64,000 nt of DNA from an uncultured Kordia sp. Its GTDB lineage: Bacteria; Bacteroidota; Bacteroidia; Flavobacteriales; Flavobacteriaceae. The stretch covers positions 1 to 64,000 of the forward strand of contig NZ_CANLEA010000026.1 in assembly GCF_947489565.1 (NCBI RefSeq), read 5' to 3'. Of the stretch, positions 40,721-49,399 are shown in pieces. Both the position numbers and the translations under genes were made by a program. Numbering within the stretch: position 1 is the first letter of the stretch; every line of letters begins with the position of its first letter. The notes beneath the pieces were generated by a model. The model worked only from the letters and a program-made list of their open reading frames with translations, did not search any database and was not told where the DNA came from.

Positions 40721-42027
40721 TCTTTCAGGGTTACTTTTACTTGTTTCAATCGTTTGTTGTCAATTACTTCCACAGTAAACGTATAATTACTAAAGTTTAT
40801 TTTATCTCTCACTTTTGGAAAGCCTCTAAAAATCTCTAACACAAAACCTGCAATCGTTTCCGATTCACCTTTATGCGATTCAAACTCCGAATTATCTTCC
40901 AATCCAATAATTTTGTAGAAATCTTTTAAATTCGTTTTCCCTTCAAAGACATAGTTTTTATCATCGATTTTGGAGTAATTGACATCTTCATCATCAAATT
41001 CATCACTAATATCTCCCACAATTTCTTCAATCACATCTTCCAAAGAAACCAAACCAGATGTTCCTCCATATTCATCAACCACAATAGCCAAGTGAATTTT
41101 CTTTTCTTGGAATTCACGTAATAAATCGTCTAACTTTTTATTTTCTGGAACAAAATACGCATCACGTAATAACTTTTCCCATTGAAAGTTTTTCGTATCA
41201 ATATGTGGAATCAAATCTTTTACATATAAAATTCCCGAAATATCATCCAAACTCTCTTTATATACGGGAATACGCGAATATCCTTTTTTGGTAATTTCAC
41301 TCAAAACCGCATCAAAGTCCATACCTTCTTTCAATGCAAAAACATCCATCCGTGGTTGCATTACTTGCTTGGTATCTGTATTTCCAAACGAGACTATTCC
41401 TTGTAAAATTTTCTGTTCTTCTTTGGTTGTTTCGTCTTCCGAAGTCAATTCTAACGCTTGCGATAATTGATCTACCGAAAGGTTGGATCGGCGTTTTCCA
41501 AGTTTATTCTGAATTAATCCAGACACATAACTCATCGGCATACTAATAGGCGCAAAAATTTTATCCAAAATATTCAATGGATACGCCATCATTGCTGAAA
41601 ACTTATGTTTATTTCGACTTGCATATACTTTTGGAAGAATTTCACCAAAAAGTAAAATTAAAAACGTAACAACACCAATTTTAATCACCAAACGAAACCA
41701 TTCTGGAGTAATTCCATCAAAAAACTTATCACTAATAGAAGCAAACAATAATACCGTTGCAATATTGATAAAGTTATTGGCAACTAAAATAGTTCCTAAT
41801 AATTTTCGAGGTTTCCGAAGTAATTTTGCAGCGAGTCGTAACCGTGCAGATTTAGATTCCTCAGCTTCGTTAATTTCCGTTTGAGATAATGAAAACAGCG
41901 CTACTTCTGCGCCAGAAATTAAGGCAGAGCAAAATAATAAGATACCAAAAAACACCATCTTAAAAATATCGAGTCCTTCAAGAGACGCTATAAAGATTAG
42001 TAAACTGGGTTCTGGATCCAAAATCAA
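40717..42027 (-). CDS. gldE: Gliding motility-associated protein GldE (CorC/HlyC type)
   Basis: A 436-residue membrane protein: DUF21/CNNM transmembrane domain (residues about 20-190, GAEVALFSLSQTEINEAEE), two CBS domains (about 205-330, with MQPRMDVFALKEGMDFDAV and ILYVKDLIPHID, IHLAIVVDEYGGTSGLVSLEDV) and a CorC/HlyC C-terminal domain ending VKVTLKE. It supports GldD in gliding and belongs to the magnesium/cobalt efflux family. It follows ssb by 21 bases. Confidence 0.94.
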   Translation of the reverse strand: MILDPEPSLLIFIASLEGLDIFKMVFFGILLFCSALISGAEVALFSLSQTEINEAEESKSARLRLAAKLLRKPRKLLGTILVANNFINIATVLLFASISDKFFDGITPEWFRLVIKIGVVTFLILLFGEILPKVYASRNKHKFSAMMAYPLNILDKIFAPISMPMSYVSGLIQNKLGKRRSNLSVDQLSQALELTSEDETTKEEQKILQGIVSFGNTDTKQVMQPRMDVFALKEGMDFDAVLSEITKKGYSRIPVYKESLDDISGILYVKDLIPHIDTKNFQWEKLLRDAYFVPENKKLDDLLREFQEKKIHLAIVVDEYGGTSGLVSLEDVIEEIVGDISDEFDDEDVNYSKIDDKNYVFEGKTNLKDFYKIIGLEDNSEFESHKGESETIAGFVLEIFRGFPKVRDKINFSNYTFTVEVIDNKRLKQVKVTLKE

Positions 42028-42048
42028 ACTTGATTAATTAAACTTCGA

Positions 42049-42537
42049 TTAAAATGGTAGATCATCGTCTTCTTCCACATGCGTTGCTTGCGGCGCTTGC
42101 TGTTGTGGTTGTTGTACTGGCTGTGCTGGTTGCACAGCTTGATGATTCGTAGTTGTATGTGCAGTAGTGTTTCCGGCCGCTGCATTGGATTGCGATTCTT
42201 GTTTGGTAGACAAAAATGTAAAGTCAGTCACTTGAATTTCCGTCGTATAACGCATTTGTCCATCTTCACCTTGCCATTGTCTATTTTTCAAACGACCTTC
42301 TACATATATTTTATCTCCCTTACTTAGATATTTTTCACAAATTTCGGCAGCTTTATTTCGTACTACAATATTGTGCCAATCTGTATTTACGACACGCTCG
42401 CCAGTTTGTTTATTTGTATATGAATCGTTGGTTGCTATCGGAAAACGACCAATACAACCGCCACCTTCAAAGTAGTGCATTTTTACCTCATCGCCCAAGT
42501 GTCCTATCAACATTACTTTATTTAGTGTTCCGCTCAT
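42049..42537 (-). CDS. ssb: Single-stranded DNA-binding protein
   Basis: A 162-residue SSB: N-terminal OB-fold to about residue 112 (GTLNKVMLIGHLGDEVKMHY, WHNIVVRNKAAEICEKYLSKGDKIYVEGRL), a Gln/Pro/Ala/Thr-rich linker and the acidic tip EEDDDLPF that binds partner proteins. It is encoded between mutY and gldE in the conserved flavobacterial order. The tail ends like that of the DUF3127 protein at 4.3 kb. Confidence 0.96.
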   Translation of the reverse strand: MSGTLNKVMLIGHLGDEVKMHYFEGGGCIGRFPIATNDSYTNKQTGERVVNTDWHNIVVRNKAAEICEKYLSKGDKIYVEGRLKNRQWQGEDGQMRYTTEIQVTDFTFLSTKQESQSNAAAGNTTAHTTTNHQAVQPAQPVQQPQQQAPQATHVEEDDDLPF

Positions 42538-42578
42538 GTTTTAAATTTATGTGTATTATCAAATGTACTAAAAAACCA

Positions 42579-43616
42579 TTAAAAATTGAATTCTTCAATG
42601 AAGTTTCCAATTAGAATTGGCACTGGATATTTTCGAATTTCCTGCAAAAGTATTCCATTTTTTAAATTATCGGCTGTTTCTACAATCCAAAATGTAGTAT
42701 GCAAGTGCTGATGTGATAGTTTATGGATTTTTTCTTTGAGATTAAATTGTGTGATTGAGAAGTTTTTTATTTGCACTAATTCTTCTATTTGCGATTGAAA
42801 TGACGTAATATCTTCAACGGCTTTTTCTGTTTCTAGTAATGGAAATTGAAACAATCCTTGCCAAATTCCTTTTCCTTTTCGTTCTTCTAGAAGTGTCTCT
42901 GTTTGATTTGAAACGACTACAAGATAATTGAACCAACGATGTTTTACCTTTGTCTTCTTCAACTTTACAGGCAACATCGTTACACGCTGTTGTTTTAAAC
43001 CTTCACAACTTTCATTTACAGGGCAAATAATACAATACGGACTTTGCGGTTTGCATTGCACAGCGCCAAACTCCATAATTGCTTGATTAAAATTGGCAGG
43101 ATCATTTGCATCAATCACTTCAAAAGCCAGTTCTTTAAACTTTTTAATGCCTTCTGTACTATTAATTGGTGTATCAATATTAAAGTAACGTGCTAAAACT
43201 CGGTATACATTTCCATCTACTACGGGCGCAACTTCATTAAAACAGATGGAAGCAATAGCACTTGCCGTATAATCACCAACACCTTTTAGCTTTAAAAGTT
43301 CTTTATAAGTACCTGGAAACTGTCCATTATAATTATTTACAATATCTTTTGCAGTGTAATGTAAATTTCGCGCACGTGAATAGTAGCCCAATCCTTGCCA
43401 TAACTTTAAGACGTATGATTCTTCGGCTTTCGCCAGATCGTACACAGTGGGAAATGCTTCCGTAAACTTCTCATAATAAGGCAATCCCTGTGCTACACGC
43501 GTTTGTTGCAGCATAATTTCTGACAGCCAAATTCGGTATGGATCTTTCGTTTTTCGCCATGGTAAATCGCGTTTATTTTGCCAATACCACTGTATAATTT
43601 CTTTAGAAAAGTTCAT
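42579..43616 (-). CDS. mutY: A/G-specific adenine glycosylase
   Basis: Removes adenine paired with 8-oxoguanine. The 345-residue protein shows WRKTKDPYRIWLSEIMLQQTR, the helix-hairpin-helix/GPD element LKGVGDYTASAIASICF with VDGNVYRVLARYF behind it, the [4Fe-4S] ligands C-x6-C-x2-C-x5-C in CKPQSPYCIICPVNESC, and a C-terminal NUDIX-like domain that reads 8-oxoG. Started at the ATG of 43614-43616; a TTG just upstream is less likely. First gene of mutY-ssb-gldE-gldD, divergent from the HU gene. Confidence 0.97.
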   Translation of the reverse strand: MNFSKEIIQWYWQNKRDLPWRKTKDPYRIWLSEIMLQQTRVAQGLPYYEKFTEAFPTVYDLAKAEESYVLKLWQGLGYYSRARNLHYTAKDIVNNYNGQFPGTYKELLKLKGVGDYTASAIASICFNEVAPVVDGNVYRVLARYFNIDTPINSTEGIKKFKELAFEVIDANDPANFNQAIMEFGAVQCKPQSPYCIICPVNESCEGLKQQRVTMLPVKLKKTKVKHRWFNYLVVVSNQTETLLEERKGKGIWQGLFQFPLLETEKAVEDITSFQSQIEELVQIKNFSITQFNLKEKIHKLSHQHLHTTFWIVETADNLKNGILLQEIRKYPVPILIGNFIEEFNF

Positions 43617-43633
43617 CAAATCAAAATAATACG

Positions 43634-43641
43634 CAAAAATA
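43634..43641 (-). promoter_or_regulatory. -7 promoter element for mutY operon
   Basis: Minus strand TATTTTTG fits TAnnTTTG, 18 bases before the mutY ATG. Confidence 0.4.
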
Positions 43642-43698
43642 AATGTTTATATCGTTAAATTTTAATCAATTAGAACATAAATATTATCTAATTAATTA

Positions 43699-43706
43699 TA
43701 TATTTG
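43699..43706 (+). promoter_or_regulatory. -7 promoter element for the HU gene
   Basis: TATATTTG fits TAnnTTTG and lies 42 bases before the HU ATG. Confidence 0.45.
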
Positions 43707-43747
43707 CATCCCTTAATTTTATAACGAAAAACAAAATATATATTAAA

Positions 43748-44038
43748 ATGACGAAAGCGGACATCGTAGCAAAGATTTCAGAAAAACTAGGAATGGAAAA
43801 GAGTGAAGTACAGGCAACTGTAGAAACTTTCATGGAAGAAGTGAAGAACTCATTAGAAGGAGGAGACAATGTTTACTTAAGAGGTTTTGGTAGCTTTATC
43901 ATCAAAACAAGAGCTGAAAAAACAGGAAGAAACATCTCTAAGAACACAACTATTAAAATTCCAGCACACAACATTCCTGCATTCAAGCCTGCAAAAATCT
44001 TTGTAGAAGGAGTGAAAGACAACGTTAAGGTAAAGTAA
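43748..44038 (+). CDS. HU family DNA-binding protein
   Basis: A 96-residue histone-like protein: MTKADIVAKISEKLGMEKSE forms the helical dimer part, and VYLRGFGSFIIKTRAEKTGRN leads to the DNA-binding beta arms, with IPAHNIPAFKPAKIFVEGVK at the end. The ATG at 43748 gives the family N-terminus; an upstream frame extension is non-coding. It bends and compacts DNA. The tiny basic protein gene at 44078 follows after 39 bases and is probably co-transcribed. Confidence 0.95.
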   Translation: MTKADIVAKISEKLGMEKSEVQATVETFMEEVKNSLEGGDNVYLRGFGSFIIKTRAEKTGRNISKNTTIKIPAHNIPAFKPAKIFVEGVKDNVKVK

Positions 44039-44077
44039 TTAAACGAATACAATTTATTAATTAAAACATAGAGCATT

Positions 44078-44167
44078 ATGCCAAGTGGTAAGAAAAGAAA
44101 AAGACACAAGGTGGCTACGCACAAGCGTAAAAAAAGAAGAAGAGCCAACCGTCACAAGAAGAAGTAG
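44078..44167 (+). CDS. Tiny basic ribosome-associated-type protein
   Basis: A 29-residue peptide, MPSGKKRKRHKVATHKRKKR followed by RRANRHKKK, with 20 Lys, Arg or His residues. The composition and length are those of very small ribosomal proteins. Such a peptide is conserved behind HU and before rng in flavobacteria; I recall that a small extra large-subunit protein (bL38) was seen in the Flavobacterium johnsoniae ribosome structure and this may be it, but the match is from memory. It is far below the length cut-off of routine annotation. Confidence 0.7.
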   Translation: MPSGKKRKRHKVATHKRKKRRRANRHKKK

Positions 44168-44227
44168 TTTGCAATAAACTACTTCTTTGTTTTATAATTA
44201 AAACAACAACGTTCTTTGAAAAAAATT

Positions 44228-44275
44228 ACATATTGAGGTAAGCACTTCTGTCTTGTGCTTACAATCTCAGTATGT
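44228..44275 (+). promoter_or_regulatory. Long hairpin in the leader of the RNase G gene
   Basis: GTAAGCAC-TTCTGTCTT-GTGCTTAC forms an eight-pair inner stem, extended outward by TGAG/CTCA and ACATA/TATGT with a small internal bulge. No T-run follows, so it is not a terminator. Two weaker pairs (AGGTA...TACCT and CCAT...ATGG) lie between it and the start codon at 44357. Leaders of this sort allow an RNase to control its own mRNA in E. coli. Confidence 0.5.
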
Positions 44276-44356
44276 ACATTTATTAGGTAAAAACAATACC
44301 TGTGAAAATTGTTTAATCCATCTGTACATTTATGTATGGATAAAAATTAAATCAGA

Positions 44357-45901
44357 GTGAATAAAGAATTAATAATTAGATCCAATTCCTCTGAAGTTGA
44401 TTTTGCCTTGCTAAAGGATGGAAAACTTATTGAATTACATAAGGAAGCAGACAATAATGATTTTGCAGTTGGAGACGTATTTCTTGCTAAAATAAGAAAA
44501 CCCGTTTCAGGACTCAATGCAGCTTTTGTAAATGTTGGCTATGAAAAAGATGCCTTTTTACATTATCATGACTTAGGTCCACAACTTCTTTCCTTATTAA
44601 AATTTATAAAACGTGTAAGCACAGGTAAATTAAAAGATTATACATTAAAAAACTTTCCGTTTGAATCTAATATTGACAAAAATGGTAGCATCATGGATGC
44701 CGTAAAAGCCAATCAATCAATATTAGTACAAATTGTGAAAGAGCCAATTTCGACCAAAGGTCCCAGAATTAGTTCTGAGCTTTCTATAGCAGGACGATAT
44801 ATTGTACTTGTTCCCTTTTCGGAACGCGTTTCTATATCGCAAAAAATAGAAAGTAAAGACGAGAAAGACCGATTAAAACGTTTGGTACTCAGTATCAAAC
44901 CTAAAGGTTTTGGCATTATTGTACGTACAGTAGCTGAAGGCAAAAAAGTAGCTGAATTGGACAAAGACTTACAAAATTTGTTGACAAAATGGTCGACAAT
45001 GTGTAAAAAATTGTATAAAGCAGAGCATCCGTCGAAAGTACTAAGTGAAATGAACAAAGCCTCTTCTATTTTGAGAGACATTTTTAATGAATCATTCACA
45101 GGAATTCAAGTCGATGATGAAGATCTTTATTACGAGATTAAAGAATATGTGCAGAAAATTGCACCTAAAAAAGAGTCTATCGTAAAATTGTACCAATCTA
45201 AAGTTCCTCTATTTGAAAAATATGGAGTTGAACGACAAATTAAAACCTCTTTTGGAAAAACAGTTTCCATGAGTAAAGGCGCTTATTTAGTAATAGAACA
45301 CACGGAAGCGTTGCATGTTATTGATGTAAACAGTGGAAACCGTTCTAACAAAGCCAAAACACAAGAGGACACTGCATTAGAAGTCAACCTAATTGCCGCA
45401 AAAGAAATTGCTAGGCAACTCCGATTACGCGATATGGGAGGAATTATCGTGATCGACTTTATCGATATGACCAATGCAGAACACCGAAGAACTCTATTTG
45501 ATCATTTGAAGACAGAAATGAAAGATGACAGAGCGAAACATAAAATATTACCTCCAAGTAAATTTGGTTTGGTACAAATTACGCGACAAAGAGTACGACC
45601 AGAAGTAAATATTAAGACACGAGAAGTAAATCCGAATGGAACTGGTAGCGAAGTGGAAGCACCTATTGTTCTCGTTGATAAAATTACAACTGATCTAGAA
45701 AGAATTTTAGCCAAAGATGGCTTCAACGGAGTTACGTTAAACACGCATCCTTTTATTGCGGCGTATCTCACAAAAGGATTTCCATCCATCCGTTTTAAAT
45801 GGTTTATGAATCATAAAAAATGGGTAAAAATATTACCAAGAGACGCTTACACGTATCTAGAATATCGTTTTAAAGATAAAAACGATGAAGTTTATAACTA
45901 A
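44357..45901 (+). CDS. rng: Ribonuclease E/G family protein
   Basis: A 514-residue endoribonuclease for rRNA and mRNA processing. The GTG start gives the conserved N-terminus NKELIIRSNSSEVDFALLKD. An S1 domain (about 38-125) has VGDVFLAKIRKPVSGLNAAFVNVGYEKDAFLHY; the catalytic part has VIDVNSGNRSNKAKTQEDTA and GGIIVIDFIDMTNAEHR with the metal-binding Asp residues. The zinc-link CPxCxG that joins subunits in E. coli enzymes is not visible: its position reads EVNPNGTGSEVEAP. The leader is highly structured. Confidence 0.94.
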   Translation: MNKELIIRSNSSEVDFALLKDGKLIELHKEADNNDFAVGDVFLAKIRKPVSGLNAAFVNVGYEKDAFLHYHDLGPQLLSLLKFIKRVSTGKLKDYTLKNFPFESNIDKNGSIMDAVKANQSILVQIVKEPISTKGPRISSELSIAGRYIVLVPFSERVSISQKIESKDEKDRLKRLVLSIKPKGFGIIVRTVAEGKKVAELDKDLQNLLTKWSTMCKKLYKAEHPSKVLSEMNKASSILRDIFNESFTGIQVDDEDLYYEIKEYVQKIAPKKESIVKLYQSKVPLFEKYGVERQIKTSFGKTVSMSKGAYLVIEHTEALHVIDVNSGNRSNKAKTQEDTALEVNLIAAKEIARQLRLRDMGGIIVIDFIDMTNAEHRRTLFDHLKTEMKDDRAKHKILPPSKFGLVQITRQRVRPEVNIKTREVNPNGTGSEVEAPIVLVDKITTDLERILAKDGFNGVTLNTHPFIAAYLTKGFPSIRFKWFMNHKKWVKILPRDAYTYLEYRFKDKNDEVYN

Positions 45902-45903
45902 TA

Positions 45904-45938
45904 AAAAGCGAACCTTTTCAGGTTCGCTTTTTTTATGA
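45904..45938 (+). terminator. Terminator after rng
   Basis: AAAAAGCGAACC-TTTTCA-GGTTCGCTTTTTTT, directly after the stop codon. Confidence 0.92.
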
Positions 45939-46000
45939 AAATAGAGCTTGTTCAAATTTGTATTATTTTTTGAATAAAACCCTGGTTTAAAAGCTTCTAA

Positions 46001-47266
46001 TTACAACGTATCAAGAGTTTCACGAATAGCCTGATATATTTGCTCCAATTGTGCATCTGAAGTGACGTATGGCGCTAAAATATAGATGGTATTTCCTAAT
46101 GGACGCAAACAAACACCTTTACTCATAAACGAATTGAATAATTGATCGCGTAAGTTTCCATAACGTTCCATCTCAATATTAAGATCAAGTGCAAAAATTT
46201 GTCCTTGCTGTCGCGTAGCAGCAACTTTTGGATGTTTCTTTATTTCCTGATCAAACTTTTTATGCGATACTTCTATTCGTTGCAAACTGGCTTGAATTTC
46301 TTCTGAACACAACAATTCAATTCCCGCAATAGCAGCACTACACGCTACAGGATTTCCCGAATATGTATGTCCGTGAAAGAATCCTTTTTTTATTTCGTCT
46401 GCATAAAAAGCATTGTATATTTTTTGACTACAACTCGTAATGGCCATCGGCACCATTCCCGCAGATAACGCTTTGGATAAGCAGATAATATCTGGTTTGG
46501 TTTCTATAAATTCTGATGCAAAGTTCTTTCCCGTTTTTCCAAAACCAGTCATAATTTCATCGGCAATGGTAACGACATTGTGTTTTTCTGCAATTTTTAA
46601 GATTTCATTGATATGCTCAGCTTTGTGTATTTGCATTGCCGCTGCACCTTGCACTAAAGGTTCATAAACGAAAGCTGCAACTTTATGTTCGGTAATTAGC
46701 TTTGTAAATAGTTCTTTTACTTCTTCTAAATTTTCAGCATTTGGCACAGGAATTCTGGCTACATCAATAAAAAAATCTTCAAATGGTCCGTTGTAGACAG
46801 ATAATCCTGAAACAGACATCGCTCCAAAAGTATCACCGTGAAAACCATTTTCTAAAGCAATGATTTTTCCTCGATGCTCTCCATTGTTAAAATGAAATTG
46901 TAGCGCCATTTTTATAGCAACATCAATAGCTGTAGAACCATTGTCTGAGAAGAATAGTTTTTCTTGATTTTCAGGCAGTATTTCAATCAATTTTTCAGAG
47001 AGTTCTACTGCTGGTTTATGCGTAAATCCTGTGAAAACTACATGATCCAAACGCTGCATTTGCGCATATACTTTGTCAATAATATATGGATTGCTATGTC
47101 CGTACACGCAGGTATACCAAGAGGCAATTCCATCAATATATTCATTACCATTTTCATCATACAAAACAGCTCCTTTTGCGCTGGTAATTGCAATATGATT
47201 TGGATGCGATTTGTGCTGCGTTAATGGATGCCAAAGGTGTTTTTTATCTCTTTCTTGTAAGCTCAT
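46001..47266 (-). CDS. bioA: Adenosylmethionine-8-amino-7-oxononanoate aminotransferase
   Basis: Converts KAPA to DAPA in biotin synthesis using S-adenosylmethionine. The 421-residue class III aminotransferase has HLWHPLTQHK at the start, GIASWYTCVYGHSNP, the PLP site with DEIMTGFGKTG and the Schiff-base Lys in CLSKALSAGMVP, and GHTYSGNPVACSAA. Its ATG shares one base with the bioD stop (TAATG), so the genes are translationally coupled. Last gene of the biotin operon. Confidence 0.97.
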   Translation of the reverse strand: MSLQERDKKHLWHPLTQHKSHPNHIAITSAKGAVLYDENGNEYIDGIASWYTCVYGHSNPYIIDKVYAQMQRLDHVVFTGFTHKPAVELSEKLIEILPENQEKLFFSDNGSTAIDVAIKMALQFHFNNGEHRGKIIALENGFHGDTFGAMSVSGLSVYNGPFEDFFIDVARIPVPNAENLEEVKELFTKLITEHKVAAFVYEPLVQGAAAMQIHKAEHINEILKIAEKHNVVTIADEIMTGFGKTGKNFASEFIETKPDIICLSKALSAGMVPMAITSCSQKIYNAFYADEIKKGFFHGHTYSGNPVACSAAIAGIELLCSEEIQASLQRIEVSHKKFDQEIKKHPKVAATRQQGQIFALDLNIEMERYGNLRDQLFNSFMSKGVCLRPLGNTIYILAPYVTSDAQLEQIYQAIRETLDTL

Positions 47267-47877
47267 TATAATTTTTCTTTGAATGTTTCCGCGTATTCGC
47301 GAATTACATTTTGATCAAAATACGGTTCTTCATCAATACGTCCAATCACTGGAATATTCGTCATTTTTTTGATGATTGCTTCTGTTGTTGAATGTGCTGC
47401 GCCACTGAAAATTAACGATACATTGAATCCTTTTTCTTTCAATAAATTTACCGTCAATAATGTATGATTGATACTTCCTAAGTAATGACGCGAAACCACA
47501 ATGACATGATATTCAGCTTTAATCACATCTAAAATAGTATGTTCATCATTTAACGGCACTAAAATTCCGCCTGCGCCTTCTATAACCAAATGATTGTCCG
47601 TTGCAGGTTCTTGAATGTCTTCTAATTTGATAGTAAGTTTATCAATTGCAGCAGCAGCATGCGGACTCATTGGTGTTTGAAGCGCATAACTATTTGGGTG
47701 AATTTTAGTCTTTTTGTTAGAAATATATCTTTCTATTTTATGACTGTCAGAATTGTGTAAATCTCCTGCTTGTACAGGTTTCCAGTAATCCGCCTGTAAA
47801 GCTTCTGTTATGATTGCTGAAGCCACTGTTTTCCCTACTTCTGTAGAGATTCCTGTGACAAATATTTTTTTTTGCAT
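47266..47877 (-). CDS. bioD: ATP-dependent dethiobiotin synthetase
   Basis: Closes the ureido ring of dethiobiotin from DAPA, CO2 and ATP. The 203-residue protein has the P-loop FVTGISTEVGKTVASAI (about residues 5-21), YWKPVQAG, SPHAAAAID and VIEGAGGILVPLND. It is coupled to bioA downstream and to the DUF2007 gene upstream (start and stop share one base). Confidence 0.97.
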   Translation of the reverse strand: MQKKIFVTGISTEVGKTVASAIITEALQADYWKPVQAGDLHNSDSHKIERYISNKKTKIHPNSYALQTPMSPHAAAAIDKLTIKLEDIQEPATDNHLVIEGAGGILVPLNDEHTILDVIKAEYHVIVVSRHYLGSINHTLLTVNLLKEKGFNVSLIFSGAAHSTTEAIIKKMTNIPVIGRIDEEPYFDQNVIREYAETFKEKL

Positions 47878-48266
47878 TAGTCTTTATTTGGTTTGAATAT
47901 TTCTCCACACATATTGCACAGGTATCTTTTTGGCTCAATGAATGGAAATAATAAGTATAGAAAACTTTTCTTTGGTGGCGCAATGAGCACTTTGTCTTCA
48001 TTACAACTAGGACAGATGATTCTATTTCTTTTTCGATCTACTTCATATTCGCGGAATTCGTTGTATAAGGCAATCGCAGCTTCTTTGTCTTGCAGATGCA
48101 CTTGTAATTTTACACCTCCGATAGCATTACTTATAAACGGATCTACATCTACGGTATATTGGTCTTTTAAGAATACTTCAATGCCTTGCGACATGAATTT
48201 CCCTTGCATTACTCGAGCTTCAGCTGTATATTCATAAGAGGCTACTGTATAGAAATCGTTTTTCAT
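47877..48266 (-). CDS. DUF2007 protein with C-terminal zinc ribbon
   Basis: A 129-residue protein. Residues 5-75 (FYTVASYEYTAEARVMQGKF through LQVHLQDKEAAIALY) are the DUF2007 putative signal-transducing domain; residues 85-125 hold CPSC and CNMC, a zinc ribbon, with a short hydrophobic stretch between them (FLYLLFPFIEP). It sits inside the biotin operon between bioF and bioD and overlaps both by 1-4 bases, so it is expressed with them. The role is unknown. Confidence 0.85.
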   Translation of the reverse strand: MKNDFYTVASYEYTAEARVMQGKFMSQGIEVFLKDQYTVDVDPFISNAIGGVKLQVHLQDKEAAIALYNEFREYEVDRKRNRIICPSCNEDKVLIAPPKKSFLYLLFPFIEPKRYLCNMCGEIFKPNKD

Positions 48267-49399
48267 GATTGTAGTGTTTGTAATGTGTTTATAACTGCTT
48301 TTATTTCTGTTTCCGTATTGTACGAATGTAAGCAGAAACGCAAGCGTTCTTTTCCTTTTGGAACTGTTGGTGACAGAATTGGCTTTACTTGAAATCCTTT
48401 TCCTTGAAGTATGTTTGCTACGTTTTTTACATTGTCATTTCCCGAAAGGACACAACAATGAATGGCTGCGTTTCCATCGATAAAATTTAAATTCTTTGTA
48501 GCTTTTTGAAAGCTATTTATATTATTGCGTAAACGTTGTATTTCTTTTGTTTGTAAAAGTTCTTCGTACGCTATTTTGATCGTAGCAACCGAATGTGGCG
48601 ACAATCCTGTAGTGTATATCAAACTTCTAGAAAAGTTGACCAAATAGCTTGTAAGCGTTTCACTTCCCACAATTACAGCGCCATGACAACCTAATGCTTT
48701 TCCAAACGTGTAGATTCTGGCAAATACTTCCTTTTCCAAGTTCAGTTCATGTAATAATCCTTGTCCATATTCACCAAAAACACCTAAAGCATGTGCTTCA
48801 TCTACCACAAGATAACTTTGTGCTGCTTTACAAAGTTGCACCAATGCTTTTAAGTCAGGCGAATCACCATCCATAGAAAATACAGATTCTGTGACTATAT
48901 AGATTGCTTGATCTATTGTGTTGGATTGTTGTAATTTTTGAATTTTCTCTTGTAAATCAACAAGATCATTATGCTTGAATTTGTATGATTTTGCATGACT
49001 CATGCCAATTCCGTCACGAATGGAAGCGTGAATAAATTCATCATATAATATGACATCTCCACGTTGTGGCACTGACGAAAAGAAACCAATATTGGCATCA
49101 TATCCAGAATTGAACAGTAATGCAGATTCACCATTATGAAATGTACATAGCTGCGTTTCTACTTCTTGATATAACTCATGGTTTCCGGAAAGCAATCGCG
49201 AACCTGTAGCGCCATTTTGCTTTAGATTTCGATCTAATAATAGCTGATGTGTTTTGTTGAAAATGCTTTCAGAAATAGCAAATCCGAGGTAATCATTCGA
49301 AGAAAAATCAATCTTATTTGTGGAAACAGGAAGTGTTCGCAAGCTATTATTTTGCGTGCGATCTTTTAATTTTGCTTGTATTTTTTTGGGTGTTTTCAT
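48263..49399 (-). CDS. bioF: 8-amino-7-oxononanoate synthase-type enzyme
   Basis: A 378-residue PLP-dependent alpha-oxoamine synthase. Features: IDFSSNDYLGFAISE at the start, GATGSRLLSGNHELYQEVE, VVDEAHALGVFGEYG and the PLP Lys region YTFGKALGCHGAVIVG. Makes KAPA from pimeloyl thioester and alanine, the first committed ring-building step. It is translated together with the DUF2007, bioD and bioA genes by short overlaps. Members of this superfamily differ in substrate, but the operon makes BioF firm. Confidence 0.95.
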   Translation of the reverse strand: MKTPKKIQAKLKDRTQNNSLRTLPVSTNKIDFSSNDYLGFAISESIFNKTHQLLLDRNLKQNGATGSRLLSGNHELYQEVETQLCTFHNGESALLFNSGYDANIGFFSSVPQRGDVILYDEFIHASIRDGIGMSHAKSYKFKHNDLVDLQEKIQKLQQSNTIDQAIYIVTESVFSMDGDSPDLKALVQLCKAAQSYLVVDEAHALGVFGEYGQGLLHELNLEKEVFARIYTFGKALGCHGAVIVGSETLTSYLVNFSRSLIYTTGLSPHSVATIKIAYEELLQTKEIQRLRNNINSFQKATKNLNFIDGNAAIHCCVLSGNDNVKNVANILQGKGFQVKPILSPTVPKGKERLRFCLHSYNTETEIKAVINTLQTLQS

